Shown one piece after another: positions 55,235 through 64,000 of a stretch of DNA of 64,000 bases (its first letter is position 1; each line of letters starts with the position of its first letter). Source of the DNA: Chitinophagaceae bacterium C216 (lineage in GTDB: Bacteria; Bacteroidota; Bacteroidia; Chitinophagales; Chitinophagaceae); the NCBI GenBank assembly GCA_028485475.2, contig CP144143.1:2728001-2792000 (forward strand), read 5' to 3'. A program made the position numbers and the translations under genes. Under the pieces are notes generated by a model. That model was given only the letters and a program-made list of their open reading frames with translations, was not told where the DNA came from and ran no database searches.

Positions 55235-56419
55235 ATGAGCAACAACGCTGTTTACATACTCGCTGCTGTACGTACTCCAATAGGAAGCTTTGGCGGGACA
55301 CTCAAAGACCTCTCCGCTACACAGTTGGGTGCCCACGCCATTAAGGGAGCACTAGAAAAAGCAGGTATCCAGCCCGAACAGGTAGATGATGTATTAATGG
55401 GATGTGTTATACAAGCCAATCTAGGACAGGCCCCTGCAAGACAAGCCGCAAAGTTTGCCGGCCTTCCGGATAAAGTCAACTGTACTACAGTCAATAAAGT
55501 ATGTGCCAGCGGAATGAAAGCCATTACCCAAGCAGCGCAGAGCATTTTGCTAGGAGACGCGGACATTGTAGTTGCAGGAGGTATGGAAAGTATGAGCAAT
55601 GTTCCTTTTTATGTACCCAATATGCGGTGGGGGAATAAATACGGCGATACTTCCCTGATAGACGGGCTGGCCAAAGATGGATTACTGGATGTATACAATG
55701 GTCAGGCCATGGGAATAGCCGCCGAACTTTGTGCCAGTGAATGCAATATCTCTCGCGAAGACCAGGATGCATTTGCTATCGAAAGCTATAAGCGCAGTCA
55801 GGCCGCCTGGAATGAAGGACGTTTTAATGCAGAAGTCATTCCAGTATCTGTTCCGCAGCGCAAAGGAGACCCAATACTCGTAACAAAAGATGAAGAACCC
55901 TTTAATGTAAAATTTGAAAAAATCCCTCTTCTCAATCCGTCCTTTAAAAAAGACGGCACCGTAACAGCTGCCAATGCCAGTACAATGAACGATGGTGCAG
56001 CCGCACTAATTTTGTGTAGTAAACAAAAACTGGACGATCTTGGCCTTAAACCCCTTGCCCGCATTGTGTCCTACGCCGATGCAGAACAGGCACCCGAGTG
56101 GTTCACCACCAGCCCTTCCTTAGCCGTACCAAAAGCTGTAGCCAAAGCCGGACTTAAAATGGAAGACATCCATTACTGGGAACTCAATGAAGCTTTTAGC
56201 GTCGTTGGTGTGGCCAACATTCGTCAAATGGGACTTGACCCTACACGTGTAAACGTAAATGGCGGAGCCGTATCCTTGGGACATCCTCTAGGAGCTAGCG
56301 GCGCCCGCATTATTGTTACACTGATTCATATATTACATCAGCGGCATGCACGTTATGGAGCCGCAGGAATCTGTAATGGCGGGGGCGGAGCAAGCGCTAT
56401 GGTTATTGAAGCCCTTTGA
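55235..56419 (+). CDS. Acetyl-CoA C-acetyltransferase (thiolase)
   Basis: A 394-residue thiolase: active Cys in VNKVCASGMKA (about residue 89), His in GGAVSLGHPLGASGAR (about 350), and Cys in GICNGGGGAS (about 380). It condenses or splits acetoacetyl-CoA. No beta-oxidation partners are adjacent. Confidence 0.93.
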   Translation: MSNNAVYILAAVRTPIGSFGGTLKDLSATQLGAHAIKGALEKAGIQPEQVDDVLMGCVIQANLGQAPARQAAKFAGLPDKVNCTTVNKVCASGMKAITQAAQSILLGDADIVVAGGMESMSNVPFYVPNMRWGNKYGDTSLIDGLAKDGLLDVYNGQAMGIAAELCASECNISREDQDAFAIESYKRSQAAWNEGRFNAEVIPVSVPQRKGDPILVTKDEEPFNVKFEKIPLLNPSFKKDGTVTAANASTMNDGAAALILCSKQKLDDLGLKPLARIVSYADAEQAPEWFTTSPSLAVPKAVAKAGLKMEDIHYWELNEAFSVVGVANIRQMGLDPTRVNVNGGAVSLGHPLGASGARIIVTLIHILHQRHARYGAAGICNGGGGASAMVIEAL

Positions 56420-56488
56420 TAATTTCGGAGAATTGTTTTAAACATTTACCGCCATTATACGTTATTCCTACTTTCTCGAAAATCTTCT

Positions 56489-57820
56489 ATGAGTCCATAT
56501 AAAACAGAAGCCAGAAATACCTTACGACTGGCACTGCCGATAATATTCGGTGAGCTGGCACAGATGAGTCTGCATCTCATCGATACAGCCATGATCGGCT
56601 ATACCGGTTATAAACAATTGGCAGCTGCGGCACTGGTATTAAATGTCATCAACATACCTTTCATCTTTGCCATTGGTATAACCATATCGGTAGCACAAAT
56701 GGTATCACTGGCTCACGGCAAATTCGACAAACCTTTAGTATCTCACTATTTCTATAATGGTTTTTGGCTGTGCGCGTTTTGTGGTGTCCTCATTTCGGCA
56801 CTATTATTATTTAACCGAGATATCCTATTACACCTGAAACAAGACCCCGAGGTTGTGACATTGGCAATGCCATTCATGACCTTAATGAGCATTTCTATCG
56901 TGCCCATGGTGCTATTTATGACGCTCAAACAGTTTACTGACGGACTACAATACACCAAAACCGCCATGGTCTTATCTATAGCAGCCATTCCGATAAATGT
57001 TTTTCTCAACTGGTTGCTGATCTACGGAAACTGGGGCTTCCCTCGAATGGAACTAATAGGTGCAGGTTACGCCACACTCGTTACACGTACCACAATCTTC
57101 ATTGTTTTAGCTATTGTTATTTTAAGACATAAAATATTCAGAAAATACATTGCTATTGCGCGTAGTCAATGGTACCTAAAACGAAGCACCTTAAAACAAT
57201 TATTGAAAATAGGTATTCCTAGCAGCTTGCAAATAGGGATGGAAGCCGGTGCCTTTGCCGGTTCAGGAATTATTGTAGGTACAATCGGGGCTGCAGAGCA
57301 AGCAGCGCATCAGATTGCGCTAAGCTGTGCCTCATTTGCTTTTATGGTTTCCGTGGGACTATCCCAGGCCGGCTCCATAAGAGTAAGCCATGCTTATGGT
57401 ACCCTTAACTACAAGCGGATAACCATAATAGGTAAAAGTACCATTGCCATGGCTTGCATTTATGGTTCCATATGTTGTGCGCTGTTTATGCTTTTTAGAA
57501 ACCAATTGCCATTTTTGTTTAACGACGAAGCGCATGTAACCAATATAGCCGCTACACTATTACTTCTGGCTGCTATTTTTCAGATTCCAGATGCGGTACA
57601 AGCTACCAGTGCCGGCCTCTGTAGAGGCATTAAAGACGTGAACGTTCCTACTATTTTTATATTTATTGCTTACTGGATATTGGGTATCCCATTGGGGTAC
57701 CTCATGGCCTTTACTTTCGGATGGAAAGAAAAAGGTATCTGGCTCGGATTTATTAGCGGGCTTAGCTTTTCTGCCATATTCCTAACGTTGCGATTTTTGA
57801 AGAAAATCAGGCGGGGGTGA
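56489..57820 (+). CDS. MATE-family multidrug/sodium efflux pump
   Basis: A 443-residue, 12-helix MATE transporter. Motifs are ALPIIFGELAQMSLHLIDTAMIG and the paralogous half near residue 240 (GIPSSLQIGMEAGAFAGSG). It exports cationic drugs using sodium or protons. It begins 70 bp after the thiolase stop. Confidence 0.9.
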   Translation: MSPYKTEARNTLRLALPIIFGELAQMSLHLIDTAMIGYTGYKQLAAAALVLNVINIPFIFAIGITISVAQMVSLAHGKFDKPLVSHYFYNGFWLCAFCGVLISALLLFNRDILLHLKQDPEVVTLAMPFMTLMSISIVPMVLFMTLKQFTDGLQYTKTAMVLSIAAIPINVFLNWLLIYGNWGFPRMELIGAGYATLVTRTTIFIVLAIVILRHKIFRKYIAIARSQWYLKRSTLKQLLKIGIPSSLQIGMEAGAFAGSGIIVGTIGAAEQAAHQIALSCASFAFMVSVGLSQAGSIRVSHAYGTLNYKRITIIGKSTIAMACIYGSICCALFMLFRNQLPFLFNDEAHVTNIAATLLLLAAIFQIPDAVQATSAGLCRGIKDVNVPTIFIFIAYWILGIPLGYLMAFTFGWKEKGIWLGFISGLSFSAIFLTLRFLKKIRRG

Positions 57821-57869
57821 AAATTTTGCATTTCGGTATGACATTCTGACCTTGATATTGTAGCGGTAT

Positions 57870-57877
57870 TAAATTTG
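57870..57877 (+). promoter_or_regulatory. Predicted -7 box of htpG
   Basis: TAAATTTG lies 26 bp before the htpG start; the -33 part is not clear. Confidence 0.4.
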
Positions 57878-57902
57878 ATAATACCTGATAAAAATTTTCA
57901 AT

Positions 57903-59789
57903 ATGGCACAAGAGAAAGGAACCATTTCTATACATACCGAGAACATATTTCCCATCATTAAAAAGTTTTTATACAGCGATCATGAAATTTTTCTGCGTGA
58001 ACTGGTTTCAAATGCCGTAGACGCTATACAAAAAGCTAAAAGACTGGTATCCCTAGGCCAGTTTCACGGCGAATTAGGAGAACCGTTAGTACAGGTAAAA
58101 GTAGACGCTAAAGCCAAAACCATTACTATCTCGGATAATGGTATAGGCATGACTGCCGATGAAATAAAAAAATACATCAATCAGGTAGCTTTCTCCGGAG
58201 CCTCTGAGTTTCTGGAAAAATATAAGGAAGCGAAAGACGCCCATGAAATTATTGGACAGTTCGGACTGGGTTTCTATTCAGCCTTTATGGTGGCGGATAA
58301 AGTAGAAATTCAAACCCTTAGTTATCAGCCCGGAGCCGAACCTGCTAAATGGGTTTGTGATGGCAGCACCAATTTTGAAATGGACGCTGGCAATCGTTCT
58401 GAACGAGGTACAGATGTTATCCTTTATATCAACGAAGAAAACAAGGAGTTTCTGGAAGAATACAAGATTCAGGAAATTTTGGATAAGTATGCCAAATTCC
58501 TTCCGGTGCCCGTACAGTTTGGTACCAGAACCGAAACCCAACGCGATGGCGAAGATGAAGAAGGCAAACCCAAATATAAAGAAGTAGAAGTTCCAAATAT
58601 CATCAATACCGTACAGCCTATTTGGACCAAAGCTCCTACCGAATTGAAAGATGAAGATTATTTAGCTTTTTATAAAGAGTTATATCCATTTTCCGATGAT
58701 CCATTATTCTGGATTCATCTGAATGTAGACTATCCATTCAATCTAACAGGTGTACTATATTTCCCGAAAATCAAAAACAATTTTGAACTACAGCGCAATA
58801 AAATAAGGCTCTTCAGCCGTCAGGTATTTATTACCGACGATGTGAAGGATATCGTACCAGAGTTTCTGATGTTGTTGCACGGTGTAATTGACTCACCGGA
58901 CATTCCATTAAACGTATCGCGATCTTTCCTTCAGGCGGATAGCAATGTAAAAAAGATTAATACCTACATTACTCGAAAAGTAGCCGATAAATTGGCGGAG
59001 TTATTTAAAAATGATCGAAAAGCTTACGAAGAAAAATGGAGCGATATTGGTTTATTTGTAAAATACGGTGCTATTAGTGAACCTAAATTCTGGGAGCGCG
59101 CGAAAGACTTTGTGCTGTTGAGTAATATCAAAAAAGAATTCTTTACTCTGAACGAATATCGGGATAAAGTAGCTCCGCAACAGACCGACAAAAACAATAA
59201 TATTGTATACCTATATGCTACGAATCCAGAAAAGCAACATGCATATACCAATGCCGCTGATAAAAAAGGCTATGATGTTTTGTTGCTCGACGGGCCAGTA
59301 GACAACCACTTTATTAGTCACCTGGAACGGGAACTAGAAAAAACCTATATCAAACGAGTAGATGCGGACACTATCGAAAAATTGATTGACAAAGACGAAA
59401 AGATTGAAAGCAGCCTCAGTGAGGAACAAACTAAGCAACTGGAGGAACTATACAAAAGTGCCATTACAAAACCCAATATGGAAATCAGTGTGGAAAATCT
59501 CGCTGCTGATGCTTTACCGGTTACCATCACTATCGATGAATATACACGTCGTATGAAAGATATGGCTGCTCTAGGAGGCAATATGGACTTTTATAGCACC
59601 TTGCCGGATCACTACAAAGTAACTGTAAACGCTAACCATCCTTTGGCCACAAAAATTCTATCCGAAAGTAGTAAGGAAAAACAAGCAGCGTTGGCACAAC
59701 AAGCTTTTGATCTGGCACTGCTGGCGCAGGGCATGCTTACAGGCCCTGATTTAACCGCCTTTGTAGAAAGAAGCGTGAAGATGATTTAA
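57903..59789 (+). CDS. htpG: Molecular chaperone HtpG (Hsp90)
   Basis: A 628-residue Hsp90. The ATPase domain has IFLRELVSNAVDAIQKAKRL, DNGIGM and GQFGLGFYSAFMV; the middle domain has IPLNVSRSFLQAD. It uses ATP to fold client proteins. A strong terminator follows it. Confidence 0.95.
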   Translation: MAQEKGTISIHTENIFPIIKKFLYSDHEIFLRELVSNAVDAIQKAKRLVSLGQFHGELGEPLVQVKVDAKAKTITISDNGIGMTADEIKKYINQVAFSGASEFLEKYKEAKDAHEIIGQFGLGFYSAFMVADKVEIQTLSYQPGAEPAKWVCDGSTNFEMDAGNRSERGTDVILYINEENKEFLEEYKIQEILDKYAKFLPVPVQFGTRTETQRDGEDEEGKPKYKEVEVPNIINTVQPIWTKAPTELKDEDYLAFYKELYPFSDDPLFWIHLNVDYPFNLTGVLYFPKIKNNFELQRNKIRLFSRQVFITDDVKDIVPEFLMLLHGVIDSPDIPLNVSRSFLQADSNVKKINTYITRKVADKLAELFKNDRKAYEEKWSDIGLFVKYGAISEPKFWERAKDFVLLSNIKKEFFTLNEYRDKVAPQQTDKNNNIVYLYATNPEKQHAYTNAADKKGYDVLLLDGPVDNHFISHLERELEKTYIKRVDADTIEKLIDKDEKIESSLSEEQTKQLEELYKSAITKPNMEISVENLAADALPVTITIDEYTRRMKDMAALGGNMDFYSTLPDHYKVTVNANHPLATKILSESSKEKQAALAQQAFDLALLAQGMLTGPDLTAFVERSVKMI

Positions 59790-59810
59790 ACCCAATATTA
59801 CTCCTAAATA

Positions 59811-59840
59811 AAAAACGCCGGTGTATAAGCCGGCGTTTTT
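59811..59840. terminator. Bidirectional terminator after htpG
   Basis: AAAAACGCCGG pairs with CCGGCGTTTTT around an 8-bp loop; it serves htpG and the convergent peptidase gene. Confidence 0.9.
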
Positions 59841-59858
59841 ACTGTCAATCATTTCTAA

Positions 59859-61706
59859 CTATCTGGTATAATCTAGCACATTGTTTTTTCTTTCGATATC
59901 AGCCATTCTTTGAGAAGGATCAATCTCTATCCTTGCTATATCCGAAAGTTTTAAATCGGTACTTACAGTATATGTAGCATCGGTCCAGCGCCATGCCGGA
60001 TACAATTTTCTAGGAATAGAAGCATCCTCAACAGGCTTGGCTCCAAACATCAAATTCATCGGAATATAATGAAGTTCTTTGCTTCCCTGCTTAGAAGTTA
60101 TCACTAAATCAATCGGCATGGGTATGAATCCATGATTGCGTAGACGAATTTGAACTTTATTATTTTCTTCCCACACGCTATCAATACCATAATCGATAGT
60201 TTGGGTTGTTTGCACCCATTTTTGTTTGTACCAGTCCAGTTTCAGGCCACTTCTCTGTTCAGCCACATGAATAAAATCGTTGACATCGGGGTGTTTAAAC
60301 TTCCATTTATTATAATAATCCAGTAAAATCTGGTCCCGTACAGAGGCACCTACAATATAACCGAGCTGCTCAAGAAATACAGCACCTTTAGAATAGCTGG
60401 CCACACTATACGCCGCATTGGTATTGAAATGATCTGCATGGGTAGTAAGAGGTTCCTCTAGACCGCTTCTCACAATAAAGTAATAACTTCTATAATAGTC
60501 CGGTACGCGCCTAGCGCTTGTATCTCCATTTAGCCAAGCCTCTACCCTATCGTCTGCATAAGAAGTGAATCCCTCGTCCATCCAGGCGTAAAGACTTTCA
60601 TTGGTAGCTAGCACGCCCTGATACCAGCTATGCATCCACTCGTGCAACCAAGCTCCGGGGCTTGCCAATAATGTAGCCATTGGATATTCCATACCTCCAT
60701 CACCTCCAGTGATAAAAGAATATTGTTTATACGGATAAGCGCCAAAATGTTTAGCTATATAAGGATAAGCTTTTTCTGCTTTATCCAAGATTGCTTCCCA
60801 CTCCTTAGGATCTTTACCTGCCGGCTTGTAAAGTAAGCGTAGTGTAATGCCCTCTTTAAGAACTCTTGTTTTATGAACAAACTCGGGATCTGCTGCCCAC
60901 ATAAAATCATGCACATTAGATGCTGTAAATTTCCATGTTAGCTTGTCGCCTGCGGGCCGTACGACTTTGGTCCCCGAAGCTTCGTATCCGTATCCTATCT
61001 GCTGGGCGTTGGTAAGATAGCCGGTACCGCCTAAAATGTAATTTTTATCGATGGTGATATTTACGTCAAATGTTCCAAAAGGACCATAAAACTCTCTACC
61101 CACATAAGGAGTAGGATGCCATCCCTCACGATCATAGGCGCAAATACGCGGATACCATTGACTCATGGAATAGCGCACTTTAGTAGTGGGATTATCACGA
61201 CCGCTTCGGCGAATCTGTAAAGGCACCTGCGCTTCAAATTCCATATCGAAAACCACTTTCTGCTTTGGCAAAATAGGTTTGCTCAGGTTTACCTTTAATA
61301 TGGTTTCGTGCACTTCGTATTGCTGAGGTACACCGTTCATTTTTAATGAAAGTATTTTCTGATATCCGATTTCGTCAGGTTTGAGGTTGGCAATACGGTC
61401 TCTCACGCGGGTATCCCAATCAGGACGATTGTTCACTAATATCTTACCCTGACGTTGACTGCGCACATCCATCATACTACCGGGCTGAAAAGCATTCCAG
61501 TACAGATGATAGAATACTTGTTTTAAAGTATCGGGTGAGTTGTTCCAATATTCCAGCTTTTGCTTACCGGAAAAGCGATTCGTTTGCACATTCATGTCTA
61601 TATCCATTACATAATGAACACGCTGCTGCCAGTAATTACTTTGAGCTGAAAGAGATAAAACTGTTCCCAAGGATAACAGAAAAAGCAATGTATTTTTTCT
61701 TGTCAT
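59859..61706 (-). CDS. M1-family metallopeptidase
   Basis: A 615-residue secreted peptidase with signal peptide (to about residue 21). The zinc motif HEWMH is near residue 355, with Glu in the DEGF motif (WMDEGFTSYADD) and GGMEYPM ahead of it. It should act as an aminopeptidase. Confidence 0.92.
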   Translation of the reverse strand: MTRKNTLLFLLSLGTVLSLSAQSNYWQQRVHYVMDIDMNVQTNRFSGKQKLEYWNNSPDTLKQVFYHLYWNAFQPGSMMDVRSQRQGKILVNNRPDWDTRVRDRIANLKPDEIGYQKILSLKMNGVPQQYEVHETILKVNLSKPILPKQKVVFDMEFEAQVPLQIRRSGRDNPTTKVRYSMSQWYPRICAYDREGWHPTPYVGREFYGPFGTFDVNITIDKNYILGGTGYLTNAQQIGYGYEASGTKVVRPAGDKLTWKFTASNVHDFMWAADPEFVHKTRVLKEGITLRLLYKPAGKDPKEWEAILDKAEKAYPYIAKHFGAYPYKQYSFITGGDGGMEYPMATLLASPGAWLHEWMHSWYQGVLATNESLYAWMDEGFTSYADDRVEAWLNGDTSARRVPDYYRSYYFIVRSGLEEPLTTHADHFNTNAAYSVASYSKGAVFLEQLGYIVGASVRDQILLDYYNKWKFKHPDVNDFIHVAEQRSGLKLDWYKQKWVQTTQTIDYGIDSVWEENNKVQIRLRNHGFIPMPIDLVITSKQGSKELHYIPMNLMFGAKPVEDASIPRKLYPAWRWTDATYTVSTDLKLSDIARIEIDPSQRMADIERKNNVLDYTR

Positions 61707-61802
61707 ATAAATAAGTATTTGTGGGGATCCTTAATTCTTGAAGAGCAATTTCAGTAGCGGCCCAACCGCAATCTTATACCTTTAAAAATAAATATTATTT
61801 AG

Positions 61803-62474
61803 TTAAGATTTCTCATATCCTCCCACAACGATAACGATTTCACCTTTCACTGTTTTCTTACTGAAGTAGTCAGCCACTTCCTGTAAAGTTCCTCTTTGCG
61901 TTTCTTCAAACATCTTAGTTAACTCTCTGCTCACACTACAGGGGCGCTCCCCTCCAAAATATTGGATAAAATCTCTGAGCGTTCTAAGTAATCGCATGGG
62001 CGATTCATAGAATACCATGGTACGTTCTTCGGTTTTCAGCTTTTCCAACAAGGTATGACGACCTTTCTTAAGTGGCAGAAATCCTTCAAAAGAAAACCTG
62101 TTAGTAGGTAGTCCACTATTTACTAGGGCGGGCACGAATGCAGTAGGGCCGGGTAAACTTTCTACCTTTATTTCATTACGAACGCAGGCACGTACGAGCA
62201 AGAATGCGGGGTCTGAAATGCCCGGTGTACCAGCGTCCGTAACCAATGCCATTTTTTTGCCCGCCGCCAATTGCTGTACCAGATGATCAACTATTTTGTG
62301 CTCATTATGCTGGTGATAAGGCGTAAGTGGTTTAGATATCTGGTAATGATTTAAAAGATGTGAGGTGGTACGCGTATCTTCAGCCAATATCACATCCACC
62401 TCCTTTAGTAACTCCAAGGCTCTTAAAGTAATGTCCTTCAGATTACCAATAGGAGTAGGAATAAGATATAACAT
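61803..62474 (-). CDS. rsmI: 16S rRNA 2'-O-methyltransferase RsmI
   Basis: A 223-residue tetrapyrrole-methylase-fold enzyme. Motifs are LIPTPIGNLKDITLRALE, LAEDTRTTSHLL and VTDAGTPGISDP. It methylates C1402 of 16S rRNA. The protein is shorter than E. coli RsmI, lacking its C-terminal HTH tail. Confidence 0.92.
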   Translation of the reverse strand: MLYLIPTPIGNLKDITLRALELLKEVDVILAEDTRTTSHLLNHYQISKPLTPYHQHNEHKIVDHLVQQLAAGKKMALVTDAGTPGISDPAFLLVRACVRNEIKVESLPGPTAFVPALVNSGLPTNRFSFEGFLPLKKGRHTLLEKLKTEERTMVFYESPMRLLRTLRDFIQYFGGERPCSVSRELTKMFEETQRGTLQEVADYFSKKTVKGEIVIVVGGYEKS

Positions 62475-62541
62475 CAGCTAGTGAAATTGATGAACAACGA
62501 TTAGTACTCACATTTATCGGCCCAGGCAAAAGCCACTTATA

Positions 62542-62790
62542 CTATTTTAATACGTTTACTTCGTAGTATTCCATTACAGCATTGGCCAATAGTTTCTTGG
62601 CAGCCTCCTCTCCAACGGTTTTGGCGGCTTCTTCACTTTCTGCATCTACCTGCAGAATAATATTCTTGCCAACTCGTACGTCTTCTACGTTCTTTAAACC
62701 TAAATTTTCCAATCCGCCTTTTACAGCTTTACCCTGCGGATCTAATAACTCTTTTAGAGGCATGATAATCACTTGTACTGTATAACTCAT
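62542..62790 (-). CDS. purS: Phosphoribosylformylglycinamidine synthase subunit PurS
   Basis: An 82-residue PurS: VQVIIMPLKELLDPQGKAVK and VRVGKNIILQVDA motifs. It works with PurL and PurQ in purine synthesis. It is 2 bp downstream of pssA. Confidence 0.9.
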   Translation of the reverse strand: MSYTVQVIIMPLKELLDPQGKAVKGGLENLGLKNVEDVRVGKNIILQVDAESEEAAKTVGEEAAKKLLANAVMEYYEVNVLK

Positions 62791-62792
62791 AA

Positions 62793-63542
62793 CTAAATTT
62801 TACCTGGCTTAAAAATCAAAGATACGAGAACGTAGCTCACAAAAATAACAGGCACCGCCGCCCATCTTAAAAAAATGATGGCTACAATACCTATTAGTAA
62901 TAAAATGAATTTCTCAATATTGCTTTTAACACTGAAATTTTTAAACTTTAGGCTGATTAAAGGAAGATTCACTACCATCAGCAGCGATACCACCACAGTG
63001 ATACCATATAAAACATATGGATTCAAAACAACCCCCTCCCAGAATGAGTTATCACCCCCAACAATGAATGGCAAGGAAGCTATGGTAAGACCTGCAGCAG
63101 GCGAAGGTACCCCTTTGAAATAATAGGTTTGTTCCTTATCGAGATTAAATTTGGCTAGACGCCATACTGCACAACAAGGGATTAATAACGCCGGCAACAA
63201 ATAGCCTATATTATCAGGAGCCATTCCATTTCTGCTCAGTGCAAGTTCCAATAATCGATACATAATCATTCCGGGAGCTACACCAAAAGTTACCGCATCG
63301 CACAACGAATCTAACTGTGCGCCCATCTCGGAACTGGCATGCATTAGTCTCGCTATAAATCCGTCAAGGAAGTCCACCACTGCTGCTAAAAATATATACA
63401 CTCCTCCAATCATAAGGCCAAAAGAAAAATCGCCCGGTTTATTGCTAAAAAGCAAGCTATCACCGTCTTTAAAAATATAGATGATAGCCACACAGCCAAA
63501 AACCAGATTTAGTAACGTAAAGAAATTGGGGAGCTGTTTCAT
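62793..63542 (-). CDS. pssA: CDP-diacylglycerol-serine O-phosphatidyltransferase
   Basis: A 249-residue membrane enzyme with the CDP-alcohol phosphatidyltransferase motif DGFIARLMHASSEMGAQLDS and the last Asp of the motif (LCDAVTFG). It makes phosphatidylserine for phosphatidylethanolamine. Several membrane helices are visible. Confidence 0.92.
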   Translation of the reverse strand: MKQLPNFFTLLNLVFGCVAIIYIFKDGDSLLFSNKPGDFSFGLMIGGVYIFLAAVVDFLDGFIARLMHASSEMGAQLDSLCDAVTFGVAPGMIMYRLLELALSRNGMAPDNIGYLLPALLIPCCAVWRLAKFNLDKEQTYYFKGVPSPAAGLTIASLPFIVGGDNSFWEGVVLNPYVLYGITVVVSLLMVVNLPLISLKFKNFSVKSNIEKFILLLIGIVAIIFLRWAAVPVIFVSYVLVSLIFKPGKI

Positions 63543-63566
63543 ATTGACTTTATTAACTAATGCCCT

Positions 63567-64000
63567 TTACCGCTTCATCAGTCTTTCGATATCATCAGCC
63601 TCAATGGGAATATTCTTCATCAAGTCTATATTACCGTTCTTAGTAAGCCAATAGTTATTCTCAATACGAATGCCCATTTGCTCTTCCTCAATATAGATAC
63701 CGGGTTCTATGGTAAGGAGCATGCCGGGTTTGAGCGGCGTCCGGAACGGCCCTAAGTCATGCACATCCACCCCTAGATGATGCGAAATACCATGATAAGT
63801 ATAGCGACGATAAGCACGGTTTTCGGGGTCTTCGTTTTTCACATCAGCCTTTGTCAGTAGTCCCAATTTCAGAAAGTGCTTGGTAAGCTCATCACCTACC
63901 TTCTCGTGATATTCGGCGATGGTGATACCCGGTTTCAGAATACTGGCACAGTAGCGATGGACAGCTAGGCAGGCATTGTACACTTCTTTTTGTCTTTTCG
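63567..64000 (-). CDS. Aminopeptidase P-type (M24) C-terminal part
   Basis: The C-terminal metallopeptidase domain of an Xaa-Pro aminopeptidase; the N-terminus is beyond the window. Visible motifs are YHGISHHLGVDVHDLG, LLTIEPGIYIEEEQMGIRIE, giving the His and two Glu metal ligands. The frame continues past position 64000. Confidence 0.9.
   Translation of the reverse strand, partial: KRQKEVYNACLAVHRYCASILKPGITIAEYHEKVGDELTKHFLKLGLLTKADVKNEDPENRAYRRYTYHGISHHLGVDVHDLGPFRTPLKPGMLLTIEPGIYIEEEQMGIRIENNYWLTKNGNIDLMKNIPIEADDIERLMKR

Noticed and set aside
1-64000. CRISPR array
   Set aside because: No regular short direct repeats with equal spacers were found; the repeats seen are inverted and widely spaced.

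Overview
The window is Bacteroidota DNA, most likely a Chitinophagaceae-type environmental bacterium. The signs are a CTnDOT-like conjugation operon, a SusC/SusD pair with glycoside hydrolases, many TAnnTTTG promoter boxes, and lipoproteins with a Cys lipobox. No exact species can be named from sequence alone. 

Layout: positions 1-13950 are the end of an integrative conjugative element (ICE). It holds the last tra genes (traM end, traN, traO, traQ), small HTH regulators, a DUF1275 membrane protein, and a long folded RNA ahead of a receiver-like gene with a poly-A frameshift. Next comes a leftward operon from ssb through DUF932 to a PRTRC cassette (E1-like ThiF, E2-like protein B, ubiquitin-like protein C, protein E), and then a tyrosine integrase that marks the element's end. 

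Positions 14000-28450 are an accessory region. Single genes or small operons are separated by large imperfect inverted repeats that resemble integron attC sites or other folded cassette borders. The units are a zinc-ribbon/GxGNV-protein group, an MscS channel, a lipoprotein with a small membrane protein, an arsenic operon (arsR, DUF6428, CDF transporter, ACR3, arsC), dps with the lutABC lactate operon, a pirin remnant, and a decayed IS1182-family element lying at the edge of one repeat. No integron integrase is visible. 

Positions 28455-35070 are core genes (aspS, membrane proteins, a glycosyltransferase, DUF4199) and a dihydroorotase-like protein that has lost its metal and catalytic residues. 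A tRNA-Pro follows. A 13-bp copy of its 3' end recurs 2.15 kb downstream and encloses a small islet of orphan genes. 

Positions 37600-53500 form a leftward block: GH29, GH51 and GH43 enzymes, then a SusC/SusD pair with a structured leader and a possible 12-residue Met/Cys leader peptide, then two DoxX-like paralogues, a CrtI-like oxidoreductase and a YeiH-type transporter. The rest (53600-64000) is housekeeping: tRNA-Leu, DUF1343, thiolase, MATE pump, htpG, an M1 peptidase, rsmI, purS, pssA and the end of a pepP-like gene.
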